Source of the DNA: Tubulanus polymorphus
Lineage: Eukaryota; Nemertea; Palaeonemertea; Tubulaniformes; Tubulanidae
Direction of reading: 5' to 3'
Length of the DNA stretch: 64,000 bases
Assembly (NCBI RefSeq): GCF_964204645.1
Contig: NC_134033.1
Location: forward strand, 2,851,631-2,915,630
Shown piece by piece: positions 1-10,422 of this stretch (the stretch's first letter is position 1; every line of letters begins with the position of its first letter). Made by a program: the position numbers and the translations under genes. Under the pieces are notes generated by a model. The model did not search any database. It was not told the origin of the DNA and saw only the letters and a program-made list of their open reading frames with translations.

Positions 1-3000
1 TGGAAATAGAATTTGAGGTGAAATCGATGACAATATCAGACGTCTACGTCAACAAGCCACAGATATGGGTAAGTTTATAACAATGTTTGGCAATTGGGTT
101 TGTGTAATGCAATCATTGTAAAAGTCTATGATTTTGATGGCGATTTTGACCAGTGAAACTTAACCGAGAAATTTCGAATAACAACGTTATGTGTGACCCA
201 AATTTCAATATATTTGGACGCACATGTTTACGCAGAGTAATTATGATGATTTGTGCAAGAATTTAAGTTAAGATTTAATTGCAACATTTTGAAGTATTAT
301 CGATATATCGAGGTCGTACAGAGTTTGAATTTGTCGTATTGTAAACGAGTAAATGTTGTAATCAATTCTCTTATATTTCAGAATTCTAACACAAAATCAA
401 TATCAGCTAATCGCTTGTTCCCGAGATCAAAGAATACATTGTATCGTGTAACTACATTACAACTAAACTGGAAAGTGAACATCTATGAAGAACAATTGAA
501 ACTAACAGTGCTATCAGAGAACTGTGATCGAGCTGGTTTTTATATATTTGATGGTAGTAATTTCACAGCTAGACGCTATGGTCCGTATTGTCCTGGTTCA
601 TACTACGGTCGATCTGTCGTCAGCCTGATTACATCAGGTGGACCGGTTACTGTAGTAGCATACGCTTATTACTATAACAATCAGTTAACAGTTGGTAGCT
701 CATATCTTCAATTTGCTCCTACTGATTGTGACGGTTATGTTCTACAGGAAGAAGAACGTCAGATCAATATGACGTCACACTGTCTCGTGATTACACCTGA
801 AAATCGACGCCTTCGCTCGAAAAATATTCACATATTATCGGAACACGAATATCAAATTGACCGATGTTTTCTCAAGATGTCATTGTCATGTGATCAGTTT
901 CTGAGTTTGAGTAATCAGTTTCTTAATAACAGTCTCGTATTAAACACTGTAGATTTCACAGTTAATGGGTTTGGATTCTGGCAGTATCCACTAATAGATA
1001 AACTACGTCGTAAATGTCTAGGAGTGAAAAAAGCGGATAGTTTTGGACTTGCCGGTTCCCGTCTTCCAGTTACTACTAAAGATAAATGTGGACTCGTGCA
1101 GTCACCGAACTACCCGGGTGAGGCACGACGTACATCAGAATCGATTTCCTATAAATTTGAAAACCCGTTACAACAAAATATATTTCAATATTACAGATTT
1201 ATCGTCAAATCTATTGGATCAGTTTCATGCGAAACAGACAGATCCGGTCGAAATGATCCGATCATTTTGATACAATCAATCAATTACCAACCCTACCTAA
1301 ATGGAAAAATATCTAAAATTATTAGTAACCAACATGAAACTAAAATATGTGAAAATAACGCGGTTCGTGGACTTATATTTTATAGTTTAACAGATAATAT
1401 TCTACGTTTTGAAGTAAACAATGGAATTCCGACATTTCAAATACAATACACTTTACACGAGTCGTTACCGATTAAACATTTCGATGATTTCTACTGTAAA
1501 CAAGAATTTCAGGATTCCGGAATTTCCTGCGTCAAATTCATCAGAGATGAACGTCTGAATTGGGAGAACGCTGAAATATACTGTAGACAGAAGTACGCGG
1601 GACATCTACTCAGTGTCAACTCAGAACAGGAAATGATTTCGATCAAAAGATTATTCGCTACAGAACTTCTCCGAACGGCGTACACATTAAAAGCGCTCAT
1701 AATGATGATTGGATTGAAATGGCAGGTAAGACTAATGTTTTCAAAAATTAATTCGAAAAGAAAGAATTTAAAAGAAATGATATATTTAATTTTCTTCACG
1801 AAACAGAATGATGGTTATTACACGTGGACTGACGGTAAACCATTGAGCTACACAGAGTGGTATAAACCTGTTATTAATGAAACGATACCAGAAGTTATTC
1901 GAGGATTGATATCTCCGCTAAGAAAACAACCGATAAATGACGTCAATATGCCGTGTACGGCGATGATACTGAATAATCCACGAGGATCGGCGAACTGGGT
2001 TCGATTCCCGTGTCAAATCGAGGAGACGCACACGACATTCATTTGTGAATCTGAGAGAATCGACAGCAAAAATGAACACAATTTAACGATAAACGATGCG
2101 AACAATTCAACAAATACAGACTTAAATAAAACCATAGATCAAATGATTCCCGATGTACCTTTAACTAATTCAACCTGTCCAAGAAGTTGGGTAACTATTT
2201 CGGGACAATGTTATCAAATACTAACCGACTGGAAAAACAATCGAGGTTTAAATATTCGGAGTGCTAGAGAAATGTGTCACAGCATCCGCGCCGAAATAGT
2301 AAGAATCACCTCAAATACAGAAAGCGACTTGAAAAATTTGATCAACGAATTTCAATATAGACATCAATATGGCGCTTTTCTGACGATGGACCGCGACGGG
2401 TTTAAAGTTATCAAACCAATGGTGACCAGAAATGAATTTACTTATATTCAATCAGTTAAATGGTTATTGAAACCTTTCGATGATACAAAAGATAAAGTAC
2501 ATTCCGTGTTATGTACCTATAATGCAACTGCTGAGGAGTTAGCTTCTATAAGCGGCTGTAAATCGTGGCAGTTTGAATGTAACGATCAAAGATGCATCAG
2601 CGACCATCGCGTATGTGATAACAGAAACGACTGTCAACACGGTGAAGATGAACTCGATTGTACGGATATCAAGTTACACAGTCAGTTCCGCTGTAACGAT
2701 GGACAGGTTATATCGATAAGCGGTTTCTGTGACTTTATGAGAGATTGCGTCGATGGCTCGGATGAGAACTCGTGTTATCATCCACCGTGTTTATCTACGC
2801 GATATCGCTGTTCCAATCACCAATGCATCGATAGTTATAAACGATGTGACGGACTAGCCAACTGTAAAGACGGTTCCGATGAGATCGGATGCACTGCCGA
2901 ACTTTGTCAGGGATTCTCGTGCGCGGACGGTGAATGTATTAGTTCTCAGTTGTATCGGGATGGTGTCGTGGATTGTAGCGGAAGTCTCGAAGAAGACGAA

Positions 3001-5076
3001 TTGGTCACCAATATGACAGTGAATCCCGAGGTTTACTGTAATAATGACAATCACTGTACGACTCGTTTCACAGATCTGTGTAAGGAATCGGATGAACAAA
3101 GATGTTCGTTCAATTCTCCTCGCTGTTATTCCCGACACGAAAGGTGTATTTTAGAAAGGATGCCAATTGGTTTCCCGGTATGTAGAAATCTTGAACATAT
3201 ACTCGCGTGTAATGACTTCGAATGCGCGGCTGGTACTGTAAAATGTCCGACATCTTACTGTATACCGATCAGACACGTTTGTGACGGTCGATCCGATTGT
3301 CCTAATTCAGAAGACGAACGAAACTGCGAGACTTGGTCGTGTCCGGGAATGTTTAAATGCGGCCAGGAAAATCGATGTATTCCGCAATCTGAAGTTTGCG
3401 ACGGTGTCGTAACCTGTAAGCATAACTCGGATGACGAGACATACTGTAAGGTCAGGTGTCATGAACGTTGTAATTGCCGGGGTCATTTCATCGATTGTGA
3501 AAATGCTCTTTTATCGGATATTACTGGTCGTTTTATAGAATCAACTCGGGTTTTGATTTTGTCGAATAACCGAGTCGTATTTAACGAGTCGACGTTCAAC
3601 TCTTTCATTTATCTTCGTTTTCTCGACATTTCGGGCAATAATTTGACTTACATCGTTCCAAACGCGTTTTCTAATCTAAACAATCTATTCACATTAAACC
3701 TGACTCACAACCGCATAACATCATTATCTGCTAATACATTCGCAGGTTTGATCGCTTTAAAACAACTATTTCTTATCGGAAATCCGCTGCAACATTTAGA
3801 AGACGGTAGTTTCCGAGGTCTGACGTCACTTACTGTTCTCGATCTTCACGGACTTTCTATATCGGTTCTCGGTGAAAATGTATTTAAAGGTTTATCCGCA
3901 TTACAGACTTTAAATATCAGCAGTAACAGAATCCATTATATTTCTAGCTATGCTTTTTCGGGATTGGTTCGACTTGAAATTTTAGACCTCGCCAATAATT
4001 TTGAAGTAATATCCGTACAAAGAAACGTTCTTGGCGATCTTACATCATTGAAATACCTCGCTTCGGATGCTTACAAATTTTGCTGCATGGCACCGAATGT
4101 TGACCGATGTCTTCCCGAAGCTGATCAATTTTCGACCTGCTCTGACCTGATGGGTAACGCTGTACTGAGAGCCATCATCTGGATGATCGCATCTTTCAGT
4201 TTTCTCGCTAACGGTATCGTTATTTTATTTCGCGTTCAAGCTTTGCGGGTGGAATCCTCCGGAACACGTAACACATCTTCAGATATCCTCATCATAAATA
4301 TTGCAAGTTGTGATTTTCTGATGTCGGTCTATTTGTTTTTGATCGCGGGAGCTGACCACGCGTTCAAAGGCGTTTATTATCTGAATTCCGAGACCTGGAA
4401 GGATAGCTCATTATGCCGTCTCGCCGGGGTTATTGTCACAGTTTCGTGCGAAGGTTCCTTGACTTTTCTCTTATTTCTAACACGTCAGAGATATTCAAAT
4501 ATCGTCAACCCATTTTCTAGAAGTCCGATTATAACTCCGAAATACGTTATCGGTATTTGCAGCATTTGTTGGCTCGTTATAAGCACAGTTTCTATTCTAC
4601 CGCAGTCATCGTCGTCTTACTTCGGAGACAATTTTTACGGTACAACCGGAGTTTGTTTGCCTATGAATTTACTGACGATCGACGTCAATAGCTGGCACTA
4701 TTCATTCGCTATTTTTGCCTTGTTTAATGCGTCCATATTGGCTACGATAATGGCGACGTACGCTCAGATGTATAGACTAGTATCTGGAAGTAGGTCGGGC
4801 TCGGGAAGAGCCGATCCTACCGAACTTGTTTTAGCTCGAAGGAGTTTAGTAATCAATCTTTGTAATCTAGTTTGCTGGCTACCGATAATAATCGTTCAGT
4901 TTTGCGCCGTATTTTCGGTCGAGATACCGAACCAGGTGGCCGCTTGGCTGGCCGTTCTATTTCTACCGATCAACTCGTCTCTGAATCCGCTTCTTTATAC
5001 AATACTAACTATCGATATGAAATCTATTCGTGAACGCAATAAACGACTACTAGGATTGACGACATCCAGTAAATAA
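1..5076 (+). CDS. Unit 1: CUB/C-type lectin/LDLa/LRR G-protein-coupled receptor, 5' partial
   Basis: Only the last 68 bases of exon 1 (1-68) lie in the window. Exon 2 is 382-1725 and exon 3 is 1807-5076 including the TAA stop. Donors are GTAAGT at 69 and GTAAGA at 1726; acceptors end at 381 and 1806; all junctions are phase 0. Exon 2 encodes CUB-like sequence (CGLVQSPNYPG motif) and the first half of a CTLD. Exon 3 encodes the CTLD end (NWVRFPCQ, FICE), a second CTLD-like module, LDLa repeats with CDG..DC..GSDE signatures, a cysteine-flanked LRR block, and seven hydrophobic helices ending in NPLLY. This order from LDLa onward is that of type C LGRs (GRL101, relaxin receptors), which are plasma-membrane receptors; the ligand is unknown. 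The 81-bp intron 2 has no stop and keeps frame, so an unspliced reading is open from 253 to 5076. Exons 2-3 are almost identical to unit 3. Confidence 0.92.
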
Positions 5077-5310
5077 ACAACAGGTTGACAGGAGTCCCTG
5101 TATAATGTTTGCCTGTCTATAAATAGGGGTTGAAACTCGAAATACTAAAACTTAGTTGAGTTCGTTTGAAATCGCTTGACCGAATTAGTTTAATTTTTTA
5201 TTGTGTCATTCACAATAAATAAGTTTCCAGTTTCTAGGCGCCTGGCGGTCCGTCGAGATCCTCATTGTTGCGATAAATTTGCGCTCATTTTTTGAAACAT
5301 ACGTTTTTAT
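5077..5310 (+). other. 3' UTR and poly(A) signal of unit 1 (flank type A)
   Basis: An AATAAA lies at 5214-5219, about 140 bp after the stop, inside a stretch shared with units 2 (AATAAA at 16914-16919) and 4 (36981-36986). Unit 6 has the variant ATTAAA at 56279-56284. Units 3 and 5 have a different downstream flank without this signal. Confidence 0.6.
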
Positions 5311-6420
5311 TCAATATCATACAGCTCTGCAGTGTATTGAAATTAAATCATGGTGATTAGATATTTCGACTCCACAAAATGTCTACTCGCCATGATCCAT
5401 GTGACGTGTGGAGCTCCTTAGTTCATTCCGGAAGAGTTTGAGTCTTCCGGTCGCGATTTGGGTTGGTTTAATCGAAACGGTAGCAATCATGTCCCGAGAA
5501 AATGGCGAAAGGGCATCATTTAAAAAAACCAATATTTGAAGTTCTCTTGGATGATTCAATTAGTGACGATGGTAGTTTGTATATCAACCCTCATCACGCG
5601 TGAGTGAACACGAAATACCCTGTTAAAATTAACCTAACCTCAGTTTCCTAGAGAGAAATAATTTAAAATTTCTACTCACCGATTTATGTGAGCAGTTTTT
5701 AGATTATCATTCAGCTCACAGGAGTTCTCTATCATACCAGGTTGGTTTAGTCAGCACACACTTGATGCAATCAGGTCCTGATGAAGTGAGGAAGTTCTGG
5801 AATCTGGAAACTTTATTTCTCGGTTTAGTCAACAATCAGATCCTGCACAGGAAGATCTTCTCTGAAAAAGCAACTTAAGTGTTTAATGAGACTTGAATCA
5901 GCTTGAATCCGGCCTAACTTAAGTTTGACATTTAGATTTGAAATTAAAATGTCCGCTCACCGATTCATGTGTGGAACTGCATGGATTTCAATCTGTTATC
6001 GTTTCCTTGGGAGATGTGACATCCGAGCTACAGCACTAATATCTGTCCGGCCTTGTAGGTTTAGTCAGCAAACATTGACAGCAATTAGATCATGTGAGAA
6101 GTAGAGCTTATCTGAAAAACAGTATTGATCTCAATTATAAATTTTAATTTGCCTCGATACATGCACATTGTAATCTGTTATAGCCAGTATAAAAATCCTA
6201 CAAATCTACTCACCACCAATTTCTGTGCGGAGCATCATGGATTATCTCAAAAATGTCTGGAGTTCACGCGTCGGTTTACTCAGCTTCGGGGTATTGGCAG
6301 CAATCAGGTCCTGAGTGAGGAATGGCTGATCTGAAAAACAACAATTTCATATTTCAGTTCTGACTGGAAGAATCAATTTTAAGTTTAGGTTGGATGTCCG
6401 AGTGAGATCCCAGAGACAGG
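5311..6420 (-). repeat. Tandem exon-like cassettes on the minus strand (copy 1)
   Basis: A diverged unit recurs four times, each with the minus-strand core CAGGACCTGATTGC followed by a conserved TAAACC. Three cassettes are bounded on the minus strand by a pyrimidine-rich TTTTTCAG acceptor and a GTGAGT or GTGAGC donor, giving exon-like intervals 5680-5861, 5961-6111 and 6214-6330. The fourth (about 5396-5520) has a GCGAGT donor and a lost acceptor. No long reading frame runs through them. A second copy lies at 56370-57440. They could be exons of an antisense non-coding transcript or decayed coding exons. Confidence 0.5.
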
Positions 6421-6579
6421 GAGTCAATTAGACAAAGTTATCCACGAGATGTGAACTGTCGAAAACATCCCTCGGCAACTTCCCAAATTAGTCTTTAAAT
6501 TAGTGAAAAAAAACTTATAGATCTCCCTTTCTACTAACCTAAACTCACGTAAGGACCGGACATATATGCGCGTGTATAG

Positions 6580-6770
6580 TGAATTCAACGTGTTTTAAGA
6601 ATTAATCCAAACTGGTTCAATTCAAATCGAAACGTATTCATTGATTTCAAAGACCGAAGACAATAACATGACATAATATGAACTGAGTTTGTCATAATGC
6701 GGTTCAATGGACACGAGAACCACTGGCTACAAAATACCGGACTGACCCTGTTAATATTTTAACTTTAGAA
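6580..6770 (+). repeat. Spacer repeat R1, direct copy
   Basis: This block of about 190 bp contains GATTTCAAAGACCGA and GGTTCAATGGACACGA. Related copies lie at 17440-17610, 37480-37650 and 57650-57810 in the same orientation, and inverted at 9945-10050 and 63765-63965. The two inverted copies show that it is either mobile or was moved by inversion. Confidence 0.65.
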
Positions 6771-7162
6771 ACCTAACTAATATATGAAGTAGATATAATA
6801 TCAGATATTCTCTAACAGTCCTCGTTAAAATGATATTTCTATACAGTAAATTAAATCCTTTCAAAATTGAATTAACTGAAAAATCACTTTGCAAGACAAT
6901 CTGTTAATTACATTTACATTGTCTATAACTCGAATTGTCACTGAAATCGAACACACATCATAGAACTATTTGCAATCGATTTATCAAATAAAATGAATTA
7001 AGATGATATCATCATAGGAAATATGCGATACATTCAATTAATCAAATGTCCATTGTCTGTAACTTGTTAGAACTGTCTAAGCACCTGCAGCAACAGCAGT
7101 AGTAGTAATAGTAGCCAAGCAGGAAATACTGCTATTTATATTTATGAATTCTAGTCATCAAG

Positions 7163-7786
7163 ATGATAAATAGAGGCTACTTTACTACTTTTCTCTTAAT
7201 TCTAACGCGTCAGAGATATTCAAATATCGTCGACCCGTGTTCTAGAAGTCCGATTATAACTCCGAAATACGTTATCGGTATTTGCTGCATTTGTTGGGTC
7301 GTTATAAGCACAGTTTCTATTCTACCGCTGTCATCGTCGTCTTACTTCGGAGACAATTTTTACGGTACAACCGGAGTTTGTTTGCCTTTGAATTTACTGA
7401 CGATCGACGTCAATGGCTGGCTCTATTCCTTCGCTATTTTTGCCTTGTTCAATGCGGCCATATTGGCTACGATAATGACGACGTACGCTCAGATGTATAG
7501 ACTCGTATCTGGAAGTAGGTCGGGTTCGGGAAGAGCCGATCCTACCGAACTGGTTTTAGCTCGAAGGAGTTTAGTAATCAATCTTTGTAATCTATTTTGC
7601 TGGCTACCGATAATAATCGTTCAGTTTTGCGTCGTTTTTTCGGTCGAGATACCGAACCAGGTGGCCGCTTGGCTGGCCGTTCTATTTTTACCGATCAACT
7701 CCTCTCTGAATCCGCTTCTTTATACAATACTGACGATCGATATGAAATCAATTAGAACGAGATATAAACGTCAACAAAAGAAGTAG
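7163..7786 (+). pseudogene. Isolated 7TM fragment (TM3 end to TM7) with open frame
   Basis: From about 7187 the sequence matches exon 3 of the full units, from the TRQRYSNIV motif after TM3 through NPLLY, then diverges to a different short tail (RTRYKRQQKK). The 5' boundary falls inside coding sequence, with AT-rich non-homologous DNA before it. An in-frame ATG at 7163 gives 207 residues with no stop. Ectodomain, TM1, TM2 and most of TM3 are absent, so it cannot be a normal receptor. It is most likely a duplication-breakpoint relic. The open frame despite many differences (VDPCSRSP, CWVVIS, NGWLYSF) means recent origin or constraint cannot be told apart. Confidence 0.8.
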
Positions 7787-8090
7787 ATTAAGAAAACTTC
7801 AGTAGCAATTAAAGAGCTTTTAAACGAATCGTTTTAATGTTCATGGTCGCGCACCAAACTCTAGTAATGAATCTAAAGAACAAAGGACAGATATTAACGG
7901 TGACCTTTGGGCCTATGGTCCATTCAGTTTTTTTATCACTACTTTATCTAAACAGTTCATATGAAATAGTTTTTTTTCGTAGCCATTAGATTAATTGTAG
8001 ATTGTTTGTTAAATGCAATAGTATTTGCTTAAGGTGTGGATTTAAGGTGCTCGGTGAGCCCTTTACTGACCAGTTTACTGATCAGGAATA
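7787..8090. other. Spacer, no gene seen
   Basis: This AT-rich stretch follows the 7TM fragment. It has no convincing open frame, RNA gene or repeat partner in the window. Confidence 0.4.
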
Positions 8091-9026
8091 GGGACCGTGC
8101 ATAAAGTACGTACGCTTGACTTCCGGGTATTTTTAACCCCCCTCCCCCCTTGTACGCTCATTGTACGTTTTTTATAACCCCCCTTGCGTACATACTTTTA
8201 GGGGTAACCCTCCCCAGTAAAACAGAATTTTCAGGAATAATGGTTTAAAGAAGGCAAAATCCACCCTGATTCAACAGAGTTCCTGTTGACGTTGATCAAC
8301 GATCTTCCATGGCGACGAAATGAAAGACTGAAAGTGGGGAATTCCCGAGATCCAAATATAATATATTGAATGCAACAAACCCAGGGAGACCGGTTTCGCA
8401 ATTAAGGCAGTGTTTGCTGTACATAAAAGGAAGACAGGTTTACCCACAGGCATAGATGTTTATATTAAAATAATGATCACAATAAAAATAAACTATTGTT
8501 TGTTTTATTCTACTACCTATTGAATATAATTATGAACAGATGTATCTATCATTTCAACAGATTTATCTTCAAGTCAGTTTAATAAAAAACAATTGTAAAA
8601 TGTCAGAATATGCGGCTTTGTATGCCTCCATAAACTGGTCATATTTCGTAGCGGCCATTATCGTAGGATCTAATAAAGAGTACCAATGTTGAAACAATAG
8701 TGTATGTTTAAATGAGCAATTAGCGACAGCTACGGCTTATGATCGAACCCCAAACAGTCGAATGTGAAAAAATAATCCAACAAACTTCAAGTAATATATT
8801 CATTTAATTTTCACTAGACACACTTAGGATCGTCGGCAAACGGATTTGTGAAATTCACATTATGTTTCGTGCACAAAGTACGTACTATTAATATTAACCC
8901 TCCCCCCTTGGAAAGTATGTACGTTTTTAGCTGACCCCTCCCCTCCCCCTGTACGCTTTTGTACGGATTTTAAGAACCCACCACCCCCCCCCCTCCTACG
9001 GACGTACGTACTTTATGCACGGCCCC
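8091..9026. mobile_element. Foldback/MITE-type elements with GTGCATAAAGTACGTAC termini
   Basis: An inverted terminal sequence, GTGCATAAAGTACGTAC, occurs at 8091-8116 (left) and as its reverse complement at 9001-9026, with only about two mismatches over 24 bases. A third copy, facing right, starts at 8869. Thus 8866-9026 alone is a compact hairpin element with C-rich arms, and 8091 to about 8225 is a second, incomplete copy or the left end of a larger composite. No transposase frame is visible inside. It is a non-autonomous DNA element; the superfamily is not determined. Confidence 0.6.
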
Positions 9027-9570
9027 ATAGACGATTACATAGATGACGACTTATTAATCTATGAATGTATTCACTGATGTAGTGTGAGCGTGTGTGTGTA
9101 AGAGTGATTGGTTTGATTTTTCTTTTAGTACGGTATTGATAACATACTACAAGACATAGATTAAATTTCTTATGAATATAATCGGATTATCGGATTATCC
9201 GTAATCCACCGAACGCCGAAGGCACACGAGAATTTATGAATCACGAATGTTCTTCTTTATAGTTTACTATGTACGTATATTTGTATGTAGAGATGTACAT
9301 TGAGAAATCTTGGGGGTAGGCGGGGGTAACAGTAAATGGGAGGGCTGTATATCGGGGGTTGACTGTATTCATATTATAGTTAAGCAAGCCACGACAAGGT
9401 CAATATTGGTTAAGAAAAACTCTCCCTAAAGAAATTGACGTTTTAATCGGAATCAATATTTCAAAAAGAAATATTCCGTCCTGTTTACCAAACATAATCA
9501 ATAATTCAGAATTTTCGTTTATATGTATCTGAGTATAGATTTTCAATTTCTTGGTTACGTAAAACGCAAT

Positions 9571-9747
9571 TTACTCATTCGGAAAGTAAAAGCTGACGTT
9601 TCCAAGAGTTTGACCGTTCATTGATGTGTCGATATCGTTCTCTGCGGACATGGAGCGACCGTGATTGCTGAGATCGTCTGTCGATGCCGATTCTCGCGAG
9701 GACGAGGAATCTCCCGTGACCGACAGCACGACACGGTACAAACTGCT
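9571..9747 (-). CDS. C-terminal coding exon of an unidentified minus-strand gene
   Basis: On the minus strand an acceptor (ATAGATTTGTAG) ends at 9748. It opens a phase-0 frame of 58 codons to a TAA at 9571-9573. The peptide starts SSLYRVVLSVTGD, is rich in Ser/Asp/Asn in the middle (SSSSRESASTDDL) and ends GNVSFYFPNE. Third-position use is GC-rich compared with the surrounding spacer, as expected for coding DNA. No other exon of this gene is recognised; the sequence just upstream on that strand (9945-10180) is spacer repeat. The low-complexity acidic/Ser content suggests a cytoplasmic tail or linker. I do not recognise the family. It could be a relic exon trapped in the array. Confidence 0.55.
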   Translation of the reverse strand, partial: SSLYRVVLSVTGDSSSSRESASTDDLSNHGRSMSAENDIDTSMNGQTLGNVSFYFPNE

Positions 9748-9944
9748 CTACAAATCTATGTATTGTTCTACAAATTTTGCTCGCGATAATTCGATTTTCA
9801 AAGGGATTTAATGCGGCTTTTAAAGCGAACCCTAAAGGTTACTGAGAACTGGTAGAATATCTGATCATCCACGTCATACATTCGATATGTATTCGAGAAG
9901 ATATTTGAAGTTGAAATAAGTACTATCCTGCTATTATTCCAGCC

Positions 9945-10050
9945 GGTGGTGCTCGTGTCCATTGAACGGCAAATGACCGAACCAGTTCATACTGCGTCCT
10001 GTTATTGTCATCGGTCTTTGAAATTAGAAGAAATACGTTCGATTTGAGTT
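9945..10050 (-). repeat. Spacer repeat R1, inverted copy
   Basis: This is the reverse complement of the block at 6580-6770, recognisable from GTGCTCGTGTCCATTGAAC and CGGTCTTTGAAAT on the plus strand. It sits immediately upstream of the unit 2 promoter block. Confidence 0.6.
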
Positions 10051-10099
10051 GAACAGAACCCGAGGAATATTTTGCAGTAAAGATAGAGAAAATATCATT

Positions 10100-10422
10100 C
10101 GGTACGCAGTTCGGTAGCGACGGTGAATATATTTTGAATGAAAAATTGCGCGTGATTATAAACACGATATATTGAAACACGTCTAAATTTAGAAACCGCG
10201 GTAATTACAGCGAAACCGAGAACAGATTAAAGTTTCACAAATACGAGACTGGCGCCAGTTTGATGGGCGGATTTTTTTTCAAAATAATTGGACTCGATCC
10301 ATTCGTCAACTTCAGACATTTGCGAATTCGTCATTACTTTACAGCTACTCGTTAGTGAAATATCGCGCAAACTTAGAAATAGTTAGAAATGTGTTTGTTT
10401 TGAAGCGTGAATTGTGTTCAAT
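10100..10422 (+). promoter_or_regulatory. Conserved upstream block of unit 2 with TATA-like element
   Basis: About 300 bp before the ATG are strongly conserved in front of exon 1 of units 2-7. A TATAAA at 10157-10162 lies 266 bp before the start codon. The same element sits 266-268 bp before the ATG in units 3 (22242), 4 (30245) and 6 (49626), and as TATAGA in units 5 (40690) and 7 (58806). A CCGCGG and a GGCGCC palindrome follow. The promoter role is inferred from this fixed position; the transcription start is not known. Confidence 0.5.

Noticed and set aside
1043-1270. 75-codon plus-strand frame inside exon 2, present in all units
   Set aside because: It is an overlapping frame within a clearly coding exon, and its sequence changes wherever the real frame changes.
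2854-3138. 94-codon minus-strand frame repeated opposite the LDLa region of every unit
   Set aside because: It is antisense to a conserved, Cys-rich coding exon and persists only because the sense codons are conserved; there are no independent signals.
10414-10422. GTG start nine bases upstream of exon 1 in units 2-7
   Set aside because: Eukaryotic initiation favours the ATG at 10423 (and equivalents), which directly opens the signal peptide; the GTG lies in the conserved 5' leader.
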